Made by a program: the position numbers and the translations under genes
The notes under the pieces: model-generated
The model's input: only the letters and a program-made list of their open reading frames with translations
What the model was told of the DNA's origin: nothing
The model's database searches: none
Source: Deroplatys truncata
Lineage: Eukaryota > Arthropoda > Insecta > Mantodea > Mantidae
DNA: 64,000 bases
Reading direction: 5' to 3'
Assembly (NCBI GenBank): GCA_030765065.1
Contig: CM060980.1
Location: 57,334,364-57,398,363 of the forward strand
In this document: piece after piece, positions 35,786 to 47,555 of the stretch
Numbering within the stretch: position 1 is the stretch's first letter
Layout of the letters: every line of letters begins with the position of its first letter

Positions 35786-37450
35786 CGGCCTCTCAATATG
35801 TTTTAAGAAAGCTACTTCGCATCAATACACGATATCTTCTCACCCCTTCAAAACACGTATCAGATGCAGCGTCTCGTCTCACCATCAGGAGAAAAACTAA
35901 GAGTGTGTAAGTTATGGGCGAATTCCTACTTTTATACAGAGATGTCCTGACGCGAACATGCGCGCCAATATGTGTTATGAGAGTTAAATTGTTCAATTTT
36001 TAGGCTTCATTTAACGCTTCAATTTCAATCTATCTTCATCTCTTTCACACGCCGATCTTCACTCTCATGCAGTCTCTCATTTTATCCAACTCCCTGTTCT
36101 GCGACTGGCCCTTCCAGGACTATACTCTATTTCCATCTCTTTCTAACATAGGTCATGTCTCTCTCTCTCTCTCGTTGTAGCTGCTATAGTTTCCAACTCT
36201 TTGTGTTACAAAGTTTACTTACTAATTGTCCCGAAGTTGCTTGCTCGCCTTTCCCTGGTTAACAGTGTTTTACAATATTATATACACGAAATTCTGATTT
36301 TTATAATATATACTATTTACAATGATATTTACAATCTTTCTGATATTTGTATCTATTCTATTTACATCCTATTTCCTTTTACTTTATCTTCCCGGTTGTT
36401 TATTCTTTGTTGTATTCATTAGCATAGGTATATGTATGCATTGATTATTAGTATATGTGAATCCTGATGATTTGCATATGTTTATGTTATTGATTATGCT
36501 TAGGTGTTCCCTACAAAGAATATAACTAAATATGCAAATTATTGTTAATTTTAATTCACACAAGAATAAAGCTTAGATACAGTGTTGTAATTTTCACTTG
36601 GCAATGAAGGTTTCGCCAAGAGTACTTTGGTCCACCTGTGTGATATCTTGAGGCAAATAAGCCGCGGAGGCAGGCTGAGTCTTTGAGGTTTTTATGTGGC
36701 ATTTATGGGCCCTATGATTTGCGTCTCTGGCGGAGAGAGACAAAAAGCAGAGGGCAAGCGAAAGAAAACCGAAGAGATTTTGTGCCCAATGGCAAATCCT
36801 AGATTGACAGGCAGTAAGGGCTCGGAGTATGTGGAGGAAACCGTTGATTCGTTGCCGCCTCTAGTGCATGCGTTGCATTCCTGTATCTGAAAGAAACAGA
36901 ATATACCATGATACATTATGATATTATAGCATTTCCAGGAGTATTTGAGGAATTTCAACTATGTTGAGTGCGCTTGTCCTATGATCAAATATATCTCATT
37001 CTTGTGCAGAAAGTATCCAGTTATTGCTATATGTACTGAAGAAAAACAAAAACATTTGTTTAAGTTTGCTATGCATGGAAAAAAGGCAACTTGTGCAGTA
37101 AGCTAAGAATAGCTTGGTATTGTTGAAAAGATACCAAGCATATTTGCTGTAAATTGCTATCTGTGATGCAGCTTCTCAAAGGTTGTTAGAGAAGTGAAAA
37201 TATTTTTATATATGAAGATTTATTCTAAGCGGTGGCAATTTGGCTCATAAAGCAAATATAAATTCTGAAAAGTGTGACTTGTAATTTTAAAGGGAGTGAA
37301 ATTATCCTTAAAGTAACAAGAATTAAAATGTTACGTTTTGTTTTGTCTGTCTGAATGTTTGGTCTATAACACGTCTGAATAATGTAGTAGGTATTTTGTA
37401 TTAAAGCATACACCACTCGAATGACTTTCACTCTTAACACTTTTGTTTTA
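35786..37450. other. Mostly unrecognised; CT run; odd island near 36.7 kb
   Basis: Pyrimidine-rich sequence covers 36000-36180, with (CT)n at 36160-36174. From about 36650 to 36890 a GC-richer island is open on both strands: 64 codons on plus from 36696 and 88 on minus from 36958. A good splice-acceptor-like TTCTGTTTCTTTCAG lies on the minus strand near 36885-36899. I do not recognise either translation. Confidence 0.35.
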
Positions 37451-38312
37451 TTACTTTCTCTACTACGTATAGTAAGTAGGGGAAGTATTGTATTCCACCC
37501 AAAAATTCGATATCGAGATTTCACCGTAAATACATGTTTTGAGATACTCTGAATCCAAAAAAGGCATTTTAGAAAAAGGTCCGCGTGAATGTCTGTGAAC
37601 AGCATAACTCAAAAACAAAAATTCGGATCAACACCAAACTCAGTCTTTAAGTTCAGTAGGTACCTTCCATAGATACGACATACAGATTTTCAAGGAAATC
37701 CCCCTATCCCAGACTACAATTTGATACTTCGAAAATTTCGATTTTCTAAAACTTTCTGTAAGGATTTTGATTAAAATACCATATATTAAGGATATTTACA
37801 TGACAAACAAAAGTTATATGTTCATTTTTCTGGGAATAGCTTGTGAAGTCCACTTCATTCGGAAGAAATTTTGTTTAATGTTGTTGGTAAACGTTAAGAA
37901 ATAGACGAAAACGTACTACACAAAAAATATAGATCTCTCTGAAACACACAATTTATTTAAAATAATTTTTTTGGGTATAAGACGTTTCTAAGTTATCCGT
38001 TATTAAATGTTCGAATTGTTCATTTCTTGGTCATTCTCTTAAAGTCTTTTGAACATTCAGTTGTCTCTCGCAATTGTATGGAAAACAGTGCGGAATTTTA
38101 ACGCCAGCATACAGCGCCGGTTCTTAAACGTTTGTCTATACATATTCTCTTTGTATCTATAATAAAATGTGTAATGTAGCTATTTGTGCAAAGGTTTATT
38201 TGGATTAAAATATAGTAGATAGAAAAATAAGCTTAGTAAGAATAATTTGTATATCCACTAATAAACGATAGAGGATAAAGAAAGTCATATGAATGAATCA
38301 CATCGGAATTTT
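37451..38312 (+). repeat. Family A repeat, full-length, old 3' half
   Basis: The 5' third is close to the young consensus (TTACTTTCTCTACTACG at 37451), while the 3' half belongs to the old subfamily (CCACTAATAAACGATAGAGG near 38256). It ends CATCGGAATTTTT. The TG tract is lost. Confidence 0.88.
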
Positions 38313-38425
38313 TTAATGAATTAGTAAATGAGTGGGTGCAGCGTAGGACAGGAAAGTGTTTGTACTTCTGCTTACGTGACCAAACCGACATCTGTGCTGG
38401 ATACGATTGAGCGAAGGGATAATCT

Positions 38426-39300
38426 TGTATTTTTAACACTTAAATGGTTTCAGTAAAATTTAATAATATAATATATAATAACAGCCCGCCTTAAAGCAAT
38501 ATGTGTATGTAACAATATATAAAAATGCATGTAACAGTCATTGTATTAATGTTTATATTACTGTATACATGTGTAATAATGTTATGTGAATGAATTACGT
38601 ATTTAATAATGTTGCAGCTGTGAGAATAATAGGTTAAAAGTTGCTAACAATGAGGTAACCTTGAGGCAATAATGAATTAGAAAGTTTAATAATGCTACTA
38701 GTAATTTTTGGAGCAACAATAATGTAATTTTTGAGACAGTTTATATATAGTCAATCAGCAACCAGAAAAATCTTAAGTTAAATAAAAGTATTCTATTGGA
38801 GTAGGATTAGCCAATCAGAAACTGAAATGGAGCAAAATTTACAAATTCAGAAGTCAGTTGCTAGCAGACAGCGTTCCTAATTAGAAGTTTAACACGTATT
38901 CAGTGAGAGACAAAAATAGTTTACGTGTTAAAAAGTGCAAGTAATTAATAAATAATCTCACAGCTCTCTATATCAGTGAAGTGTTATTTAAATCGTGTCA
39001 AGCATTGATAAAAGGAGTGAAGTAAAAATTATAATCTGTGTAAGCCTACATTCTTCAGTTGCACCACGCCCTGTTAAGAAATTCATATCTCTACAAATTA
39101 GTACTGACGCAGCCGAGGCAAACGTAAATATATAATATTTAAAGAAACAGTCAAATTACAAAGTTAATATTTTTTAAACTTGGGGCAAAGGCTACCGGAA
39201 ACTTTTTACCATACGTGCGGTTGCAACTTCATCAAGTTCGGCTCCCCAACAGTTGAACTACAATACAACTCCTCCTAAAATGAACATCCTTCAATATACA
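38426..39300 (+). mobile_element. Solo LTR, second gypsy-like family
   Basis: Starts TGTATTTTTAACACTTAAATG and ends ...CAATATACA. It corresponds to the LTR at 21810-22745 but has no primer-site or internal sequence after it, as expected of a solo LTR. ATCT precedes it and (A)TCT follows, a possible 4-bp target duplication overlapping the terminal A. Compared with the 21.8-kb copy it lacks one of the two GGGGCRAAGGC repeats and has a short extra stretch before the end. Confidence 0.65.
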
Positions 39301-39449
39301 TCTGGAGGAATGAATTAAGTAGTCATAGTAACGACCCCTTGCGAAGTAAAATAAAAGTGAGGAAATGGGAATGTTCTGTCATCTTGTATGGGATTACTCA
39401 GATCAGAAAATGTAACGACTAACTTTACGGAAAAAAAAGTTAACACCTC

Positions 39450-39985
39450 TAACTCTTCTATAAATTACAGAATAATAAATACCATATGAACTATATGAAT
39501 GTAAATATAAGGTATAGCAAGCTGTATATTATAATTAGTGCTACATTTTTATGAAGTTATGCTTTCGTCTATGATTTCCTTTTTATACCAAGTTATACAG
39601 AATTCTGTCTGAATGAACGAGACTTCACAGGCTTTTCGCAGAAAATTCAAGAGGGAAGTTTTGTTTAAAGTCAGTATGTATAGTTTGGTCAAAATCGTTA
39701 GAGCCGTATTTAGGAAAATAAAAAGAATTAATTTTTCCATGTAAATGGTAATTTTGCAGTGGAGAGCATTTTGTAAAATTTTCGTGTTGCACGCTTGGAA
39801 AATGCTGAACTTAAATACTTGGTATTGTCATGACTTTTCGTGTTGAGTTTTGTTGTTCTTTCTCTCCCCTCCCTGCTTCAGATTGTATTCAGGGGACCTC
39901 AAAACATGTATTTCCGGCGAAATCTCAATACCGAATTGTTGAGTGAAATATAAAACTACTACCTAGTTAGCAATAAAAAGAGATG
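39450..39985 (-). repeat. Family A repeat, old decayed copy, 5' part
   Basis: TTTCGTCTATGATTTCC near 39562, CAAAATCGTTAGAGCC near 39690 and CCTCAAAACATGTATTTCC near 39896 are recognisable. The CA tract has been replaced by a CT-rich stretch and the 5' edge is degenerate (near 39975). Confidence 0.72.
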
Positions 39986-41211
39986 AATGTATTTTATATG
40001 ACGAGTTTTGATGTGTCTACTATGTTAAACAGTAATGAAAGATGTGATTGTTATGAACGACAAACGTAATACTGCCCTCTCCACATATTTCCAAACGAAA
40101 TGCATGCTTTGGTATGCACAATTATTTCTGAGCAGCACTCCAGGAAAATTAAACCATAATACGAAGTGTTAAGCATGTGTCATAAACTTTAAATTAAGAA
40201 AATTACCCTCTTGAAAGCTTCTAAGGAAATCATGGACTTCGGAAGTGAACCATTACGGAAACAACCCTCTACAGCATCCTGAGGAAAAGTTTAGCCTTGC
40301 CTAGTCCCAAATAAAGAATTAATATTAACACACAAAGGCATGACTAGGGTTACAAGAGGGAAAGGGGATTTGAAATACTGTGGAAAGGGGCGGAACGGGT
40401 GGGGCACAGCGTTTTTCGACGGTCTACGCCCCTATATTTAGATCGTGTTGCCTATTATATCCCATTTAAACCACCACATGGTGTTAATAAACAATAGCAA
40501 GGCGTTAGAGGCGATAATAAATTGAAGTATTCCTGTTGATATAATAGCTGTTACGGTATAGACGCCTCTGCATGTATTGGTTGACTTTTAGGGTGTAGAA
40601 AACACACATTCTAAAACGAAAATTAAATCCCTCGGAGTATATAGGCCTTTTTTCTTTCTTTTCTTTATCGAATGCGCTCGCTGGTGGTAACTCAAGAATA
40701 ATAAGAAGAAAAGCAAATGTAAATAGGCAGGAGAAAAGAAAACGTGTCTGAAATTTTAATGGAGACTGCTTTATTGTCAGAGGATTGTTATTGGGTTCGC
40801 ATCCAGGAAAGAATATCCACAATGCTTTTGTGTCAATTGTTCGCTGTACTGTTAATGCTGTGAATGGATGCATTAATGCATTTCTTAAGCTAGTTTTCTC
40901 TTCTTCGCTATTGAGTTAATACAGGTGTTCACAGTTGTTAAGAATCTAAATGATCATTGTCATTTTCCTTTATCATCCAGCAATAGAGGCAGTTTGTATG
41001 GAACAATATCAGAATAGTGGTTTTTATAGCCCAAGAAGGAAGTACATAGTTAAAAATGAATTATTGTTGTCTTTCGAATTAAAGTCCTCTCTTCTGAAAG
41101 AATATTTTTATTTTCAGTACTCTCCAGATAGGCAAGGTAGGGAAGGTATCGTGTTACTTCAAACAGATAAATGTTACTTAAAAAAATAATTTATACTTAA
41201 GCAGGTACCTT
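39986..41211. other. No recognisable feature
   Basis: Includes a 122-codon minus-strand frame at 40505-40873 with one hydrophobic run and no recognisable domain, and a 79-codon plus frame at 40950-41189. Neither has supporting context. The stretch 40370-40430 is G-rich. Confidence 0.4.
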
Positions 41212-41330
41212 TTGAGAATTGAGAAGAATATTTTAACAAAATTGAACCGAAAAAATTCATTATTTTTATTTTTATCAAAAATAGTTGTAATGATTTTAAT
41301 TTAAATATTTATGTTTCAGATGTTAGCTTG
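41212..41330 (+). repeat. Family A repeat, small internal fragment
   Basis: AATTGAACCGAAAAAATTCATT through GTAATGATTTTAATTTAAATAT matches the middle of the family in plus orientation. It is short and diverged. Confidence 0.45.
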
Positions 41331-41649
41331 CAAAGCAACGTTTATACTCAGAGATTTTTGTGAACAGTATATATAGTGCTGTTTATTCTTAATTAACTCT
41401 GTATAACTATGACCCATATAACAGAACATCAGTCGAATAATATTTTCACAACATTAAACATTTACGAAATATGCCTCATTTTATGTTTACATTCTTCTAA
41501 TTATAAGTACGTCATGTGACGAAACATGTTTAAAACGTTGCGTCTCTTCTTCTTTCTTTTTGTTTCCCATGAGCTGGTTGCTACAATTTACCATAATCGT
41601 GTAACTAATCTCGCATTATTTAATTTGAAACCATTTCTAATCAAATATT
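41331..41649. other. No recognisable feature
   Basis: AT-rich; nothing recognised. Confidence 0.45.
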
Positions 41650-42275
41650 TATCGTGACGTGCTAACTAACATAACTTTCCCTACTCATTCTTCTACATAC
41701 CATTCTTACAAGAGCTTATTATTCTATTTATTTCTTGTTAATCCAGATAAACATTCAATATACATTTCATTATAGGTCACAGTAGGTAAAGCGACAGTCA
41801 GATTTTTTAAAGAGCGTGTCGCTGTGTGATGACTTTGAAATGCCATGCTCTTTGCACGACCCAAAAAGCAAAACAAAAAAGCAACTTACCAGTTCAGGAA
41901 GTATAAATATTTTAAAATTCAAAAAATAAGAGGGAAAATCTATGAAAACTCCACAAAAATGATTTGAGATAAACTGTGTGCTTTAACGAGATCTACATTT
42001 TTTGTAAAGTAAGATTTTCTATACCTCCTATACGGTTTACCCTCTGCAAAAACCATTAAAAGTGACTTAATGGGCTATTCCCAAGCGAATCAAATATATG
42101 GATTTAATTTATCATGAAAATATTGTAAGCTTATGCTATTTTAATCAATTTTGGGAAGATAAAAATAAAGAAAACTTTTCCTTGTGAAGGGTAGTTTAGA
42201 GTGGGAGGATTTTCGTTACAATCTTTATGTCGCGTCCTTGGTAGACGCTAATCCTTACCTTCTTGGGCTTATCTA
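41650..42275 (-). repeat. Family A repeat, old copy abutting a young one
   Basis: Reads from a decayed 3' edge (ATAACTTTCCCTACTC near 41680) through CTGTGTGCTTTAACGAG to the GGGTAGTTTAGAGTGGG block near 42190, then breaks at CTAAAAA where a young copy in the same orientation begins. No clear continuation appears beyond 43129. Confidence 0.75.
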
Positions 42276-43129
42276 AAAATTCTGATGTGTTACACTCACA
42301 TGACTTTCTCTACTCTTGTACAAACTATTTTTACAAATGCTTATTCTCCATATGCTTCATGTTAATCTTATTGCTAATTTTCTTATAGGTGCAAGGGGAA
42401 TATGGTAGGTTTTAAGTGATAGTCATATATTTTAAGCGCTGGTTGCTATGTGGCGCATTCCATTCTCTTTGTATGTCCAGGACATAAAAAGTGAATAATG
42501 AATTCCCATTTGAGAAAAAGTTGAAGTATTGGAAAATTTAAGGGAATAACAAGCAATATCTTGAAAATGGTTCACTCAACAAAAAAAAAATGCATATGGC
42601 ATAAATTGTGTATTTTAACGCGAACTACATTTTTTGTGTGGTAAAATTTTCTTTATGTCTTATGGTTTACCAGTTATGCAAAAGTCGTTCAGAAAAGAAT
42701 ACTTTTGGAGACATTCCCAGAAAATTCAAAATATACATTTTATTTGTCATGAAAGTATCTTAAATATGTGATATTTTAATCAAAATCGTTAGAGCCATTT
42801 CTGAGAAAATTAAAATTTTCGAAAAATGTTCCATGTAAAGGGTAACCTAGGGATGGGGGAATTTTCTTGAAATCCTTCGTGTCGCATCTCTGGAGGATAC
42901 TGAACCTAAATACCAAGTTTGGTGTTTATCCGAATGTTCGTTTCTGAGTTATGCTGTTCACAGACATACACACACAGACAGATACACAGACACACACACG
43001 GACTGTTTCCAAAAATGCTTTTTTTGGATTCAGGGGGCCTCAAAACATATATTTCGGGTGAAATCTTGGTATCGAATTTTTGGGTGGAATACAATACTTC
43101 TCCTACTTACTATACGTAGTAGAGAAAAT
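42276..43129 (-). repeat. Family A repeat, full-length young copy
   Basis: TCTGATGTGTTACACTCAC at 42281 to CTATACGTAGTAGAGAAAA at 43127. Compared with most copies it lacks the ATCGAGATATCGAGATG block near 42365, as does the copy at 18906 in part. The CA tract is at 42967-43000. Confidence 0.92.
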
Positions 43130-44029
43130 AATAAAGGCTCTTCTATATTATCTTTTGAACTGATTAGTTTACAGTATTGGTAAATCGGGTTAAATCAATG
43201 ATGAAGAAACTAAAGCGTGACGAATCATGCAGACACCGGTTCAGGTTTATTTAACCGGGTTACATTCATACGACATCGTTTCAAAGACATTGAACGAGGT
43301 TGAAAATGTTTAGAAAGCTTACTGGTCCGTGACGCGACTTCAGATATTCTTTCCTAGGCTATATATTATATGCAGTACATACATATGGAGGTGCAAATTA
43401 CCATAATTAAGCGTATTGAGTCTAATTCCTCCGATACATCGGACACTTGAATGGAGATTTCTTTAATGATTTATGGCCGGTTCTGTATAATATTTCTGTT
43501 TGGGACCACGCAGCGAAGTCGCCTTCTGATTGTGAATTATAGGCAAAGGTGATTTGCTGGCCATTGTGAATCAATGAGTTTAGGAAATGGCTATCGTTAT
43601 GACGTTTATTATGCTTCTTTTATCTATACTTGCTTACCATATTTGCTTTACTCCGCAAGACGCCATCCTTGGTTATTTTCGGTAACGTAGATCCTGTTAC
43701 AGTAGAAAACAAGTTTAAGACTTTCTTGAGATTAATAAGACCAAACAGCAAATGTTTCAAAGAACTTAATACAGCGATTTACCACCGCCTGTTAAGTGAG
43801 TCCATCACTATAACTTACTGATGGACTTTTACATTGTAGTCCCAAAAAAACTGATGTGTTGTAGACGTGTTGATATTTTTCTACTCACTCTTTTTAAAGG
43901 TCGGAGCATTGTATATATTTGATGCTACGTTTGTAATTTTATTTTATTATTACTGTTTTTGTGTATTTTTTCATAGTGTTATTATGTAGTTACAAAAAAG
44001 TATATATTAATGTTATACACTTATTGTAA
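43130..44029. other. No recognisable feature
   Basis: AT-rich, with a short frame at 43630-43821 that shows no domain. No repeat match elsewhere in the window. Confidence 0.45.
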
Positions 44030-44590
44030 GATTCCAGGGACCGGAACAGCATGTACCGCCATGAGGCCCATGCGATGTTGTGTTTTCCAAGTGTAGGATG
44101 AGGATATGTTAATTGGAGGGGGACACCTCGCCACTTGATCCATTGTGGGCACACTCCCCCGGGAGTCAGGAATGAGGTGAAGGAGCCGTAAGAGGTCGCA
44201 AGCCCACAGAAAGGAGCAGTTTGAAACCCACGCACCAGCAGAGGCGAAGAATCCCGAGAGAGGGCGACGAAGCGAACCTAATGTGCGGGACAACGTACTA
44301 TAACGTTTACGGGGAGAAATCTTTACGATGCGCAAGAAACTACGCCATCTGTCCGACACCACCGGCACCGCAGGACCCAAAGACACACCTGAAATGTGAA
44401 AGGAACAGATGAAATGAGAGGAAATAGGTGAAAGGAGAAATCATGGTAGAATACAGTACCGGCATTTGTTATGCGACCAAGAGAAAATCACGAAAAACTC
44501 CATGGTCAGAGTGCGCGATTACCGGGAATCGAACCCAGGACCTCGAATGCTGGGCCGCCTGAGCCATCTTGCTCTATGTTTTCCAATTGT
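44030..44590 (-). mobile_element. tRNA-derived SINE, long-body family, best-preserved head
   Basis: Minus strand from about 44573: GAGCAAGATGGCTCAGGCGG (A box) and GGTTCGATTCCCGG (B box near 44528), a clear tRNA-like head. The core TTTCTCTTGGTCGC follows near 44475, then ATGCCGG. The body runs to about 44030. An ACT microsatellite lies 27 bp to its right. Frames of 81, 121 and 110 codons in this region read through SINE or microsatellite and are not genes. Confidence 0.8.
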
Positions 44591-44616
44591 AGACTGAAAC
44601 TGTTTACAATAAAAGA

Positions 44617-44637
44617 ACTACTACAACAACTACTACT

Positions 44638-44721
<84 letters not shown>

Positions 44722-44735
44722 GCTGCTGCTGCTGT
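44617..44735. repeat. (ACT)n/(TGC)n trinucleotide microsatellite
   Basis: An almost pure ACT run to 44720, then TGC to 44735. The poly-leucine translation here is an artefact of this tract. Confidence 0.97.
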
Positions 44736-44736
44736 G

Positions 44737-44855
44737 CTACAAACGCGTATTCTGCTATCTACCGCTTGAACGAATAGCGATCTCCCACTTTAAAAAATTA
44801 TAAATATTTGAAAATTCAAACCAATAACAAAACATATTTCAGCAGTGGTTAACCC
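44737..44855 (-). repeat. Family A repeat fragment left of a SINE
   Basis: AAATATTTGAAAATTCAAACC followed by AATAACAAAACATATTTCAGCAG matches the old subfamily. The element appears to resume right of the SINE with CCGCACAAAAATTTG, matching the normal AAGCCACAAAAA context. Confidence 0.6.
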
Positions 44856-45078
44856 CAACGCCGGCTCTCGTAGCCGTGGTCGCTGGAGTGTTTAGCTTCG
44901 GCTCTCCGCCAAGCTGAGGGTCGCGGGTTCGAGTTCCGCCATGGGCATGGGTGTTTGTGTAATTGCGGTAATAAGCGGTAAAAGACAACAGTAAAACACA
45001 GTAATGATAAACTTGGTAAACAAGGAAACTTAAAAAAAGAAAAACGAAACCGGTTCGTTCATTGAGCTGATCCACGAA
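44856..45078 (+). mobile_element. tRNA-derived SINE, short family, copy 1
   Basis: Head GTAGCCGTGGTCGCTGG, then AAGCTGAGGGTCGCGGGTTC with B box GGTTCGAGTTCC near 44926 and CATGGGCATGGGTGTTTGTG after it. A second copy lies on the opposite strand at 48845-49000. It appears to interrupt a family A copy. The left edge is approximate and no target duplication was recognised. Confidence 0.78.
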
Positions 45079-45936
45079 TGAACCAACCTTGAAAAAAACC
45101 GCACAAAAATTTGTTTGGCATTGTTTGTTTGTGTGCTTTAACAAATCTTCTCTTACGGCTTAACAATTATAGAAAAGTCATTCAGAATGAAGAGGACTTT
45201 GCATGCTGTTCCCAGAAAGTTCCAGATATACACTTTACTTTTCGTACAAATGCCTTAAACATAGGTTATTTTAATCAAAATAATTAGAAGCTTTTTTGAG
45301 AATATCAAAATTACGGAAAATTTTCCATGTAAAGGGTAGTTTGTGTTAGGAGGACCACGTGTCGCATCCTTGGAAGATGCTGAACTAATACGAAGTTTGG
45401 TAGTTAACTGACTTTTCGTTTTTGAGTTATGCTGTTCACACACACACAAACACACACACAAACACAAACACACACAAACACACACACACACAAACACACA
45501 CACAAACACAAACACACAAACACACACACAAACACACACAAACACACACACAAACACAAACACACACAAACAAACACAAACAAACACACACACAAACAAA
45601 CACAAACACAAACACAAACAAACACACACACAAATACAAACAAAACACACACACAAACACAAACACACACACAAACACGAACACACACACAAACACAAAC
45701 AAACACAAACACAAACAAACACACACAAACAAACACAAACACAAACACACACACAAACACACACAAACACAAACACACACACAAACACAAACACACACAC
45801 AAACACACACAAACACAAACAAACACAAACACAAACAAACACAAACACAAACACACACACAAACACACACACAAACACACACACAAACACACACACAAAT
45901 ACACACACACAAACACACACAGATCCTTTTCTAAAA
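45079..45936 (-). repeat. Family A repeat with greatly expanded microsatellite
   Basis: An old-subfamily copy from CCGCACAAAAATTTG to the GAGTTATGCTGTTCACAC block at 45424, then the family's CA tract expanded to about 485 bp (45437-45921), then AGATCCTTTTCTAAAAA, still in minus orientation. At about 45936 the sequence switches to family A in plus orientation. Several long frames on both strands are translated satellite. Confidence 0.85.
45437..45921. repeat. A/C-only satellite, (AC)n with AAAC interruptions
   Basis: About 485 bases with only A and C on the plus strand, apart from rare exceptions such as ATAC near 45634 and ACGAAC near 45677. The units are CACACA and CAAACA runs. It occupies the position of the short CA tract of family A. 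The strand asymmetry is extreme. Confidence 0.97.
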
Positions 45937-46435
45937 AAGAAAATCCGCCACCCCAAGCTATCCTTTACATGAAATATTCTCAATGTTTCTTGTTTTATCA
46001 AAAAGATCATCAAGATTTTGATTAAAATACGATACGTATGAAATATTTGCAGGACAAATGAAATGCGCATCTTAACTTTCTGCGCAATAGCCTGTGAAGT
46101 CCCTTTTATTTCATTGTTGTTGTTTTTTTTATAATTTAGAATTTCACGGAAACCTTTAAACTTACTGCAGAAAACATTTAGGTAGTGATCATTAAAATAA
46201 CCAGTGTGTTGAAATAAAGTTTTTGAGCTTCTGGCCTTTTAGAAATTCTCCAACTTGAAGCATTCCATTCTGAGCGCCATCTAATGGCATTTTGAAAGTT
46301 CCCGATTCTTAGTTTTTCTTCCTTTCTTTTCTTTCCATCATGAGAACTGTTAACCATATATGAACGTTTGAATACTGTTTCTGCATCTTGCCACTAAGCC
46401 CATCTCGCTTAATTTGGAATCATTCCTAAACAAAA
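45937..46435 (+). repeat. Family A repeat, old copy, middle part, inverted to its neighbour
   Basis: GAAAATCCGCCACCCCAAGC, CTATCCTTTACATGAAATATTC and GATTTTGATTAAAATACGATACG are plus-orientation family A sequence. The part to about 46110 is clear; 46110-46435 is decayed. The same element seems to resume at 47279 after an inserted copy. Confidence 0.65.
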
Positions 46436-47278
46436 AAGTCTGGTGTGATACAATCACATGACTTTCTCTACCCTCTGTCGTTTATTAGTGGAAACACAAA
46501 CTATTCTTACTAAAGCATATTTTTCTGTCTACAGTACTTTAACCCAAATAAGCCTTTGCAGAAATAGCTATTTTGCACATTCTGTTATAGATACAAAGGG
46601 AACAGCGATAGTCAAATGTTAAGAACTGGACGCTATACTTTGGCCTTAAAATTCTATACGTTTCCATGTAATCGCGAGAAATAAATAATGTTGACAGGAC
46701 TTAAGAGTACATGAAATGAACAAATCGAACCTTTAATAACGAATATCTCAGAAGTGGCTTAAGCCACAAAAACACTTATTTGAAATATATTGTGTTTTTT
46801 TTAAAAGAGAACTACATCTTTTTGTGTGGCACGTTTTCGTCTATCGCTTAACGTTTACCACTTATACAAGATTATACAAAATTTCGCCTAAATGATGTGG
46901 ACTGTAAGGCTATTCCCAGATATTTCAAGAAGTACATGTTACTTGTAACGTGATTATCTTTAATATATGGTATTTAAGTAAAAATCGTTAGAGGCATTTT
47001 TTAAAAACTCAAACATTTCGAAAAACCTTCCATGAGAATACTGGTCTGGAGAGTGGGATTTTCTTGAAAATCTCTGTGTCGCATCTTTGAAAGGTACTGA
47101 ACCTAAATACTAAGTTTTCTGTTTATGGATTAATTAGACTTTTCGGTATCTTTTTCTAAAAATGTTTTTTTTCGGATTCAAAGGGCCTCAAATTATGATT
47201 TCCGGTGAAATATCTATATTGAATTTCTGGTTAGAATACAATAGTTCCCCTACTTATTATTCCTAGTAAGAAAATAAG
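46436..47278 (-). repeat. Family A repeat, old subfamily, near full length
   Basis: 3' edge AAAAAAGTCTGGTGTGATACAATCACATGAC at 46433; old-subfamily CGTTTATTAGTGG block; 5' edge decayed (TTATTCCTAGTAAGAAAATAA near 47278). The CA tract is absent. Confidence 0.83.
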
Positions 47279-47400
47279 ATAACAGAATAAGGTAAAGTGG
47301 ATAGAGGAATCACTTGTTTATGAATACTAAAATATATAAGGAATAAATGTGAATTTGTCTTTGATAGAGACAGTCGTGTGAATGCACCACATCGAATTCT
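47279..47400 (+). repeat. Family A repeat, 3' end of an interrupted copy
   Basis: Ends GTCGTGTGAATGCACCACATCGAATT, the old-subfamily terminus in plus orientation. This makes the copy at 46436-47278 a probable insertion between this piece and 45937-46435. Confidence 0.6.
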
Positions 47401-47555
47401 GTTTGTTGTAATTTTTCTTTATTTTAATTGCTTCATTGGTATAGTCTCTTTTAACTTCGAGGGTCTTATCGGGGGCTTTGAAATGAGAAACAGCTCACTA
47501 ATGGTGATTTAACTCTCTGGACTGTTGGTTTTTTAACGTTGTTTGTCTACCTTCT

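Noticed and set aside
44471..44803. 110-codon frame with poly-leucine
   Set aside because: It reads through a SINE head and the ACT microsatellite.
44866..44940. A functional tRNA gene
   Set aside because: Same reasoning; a second copy with the same downstream sequence at 48.9 kb shows a dispersed SINE.
45437..45921. CRISPR-like repeat array
   Set aside because: There are no spacers of regular length; it is simple-sequence DNA in a eukaryotic context.
45255..46070. Long open frames (160-271 codons) on both strands
   Set aside because: They are translations of the A/C satellite (CVCVC, THTNT) and its family A flanks; a tract with almost no T or G on one strand cannot make stops.
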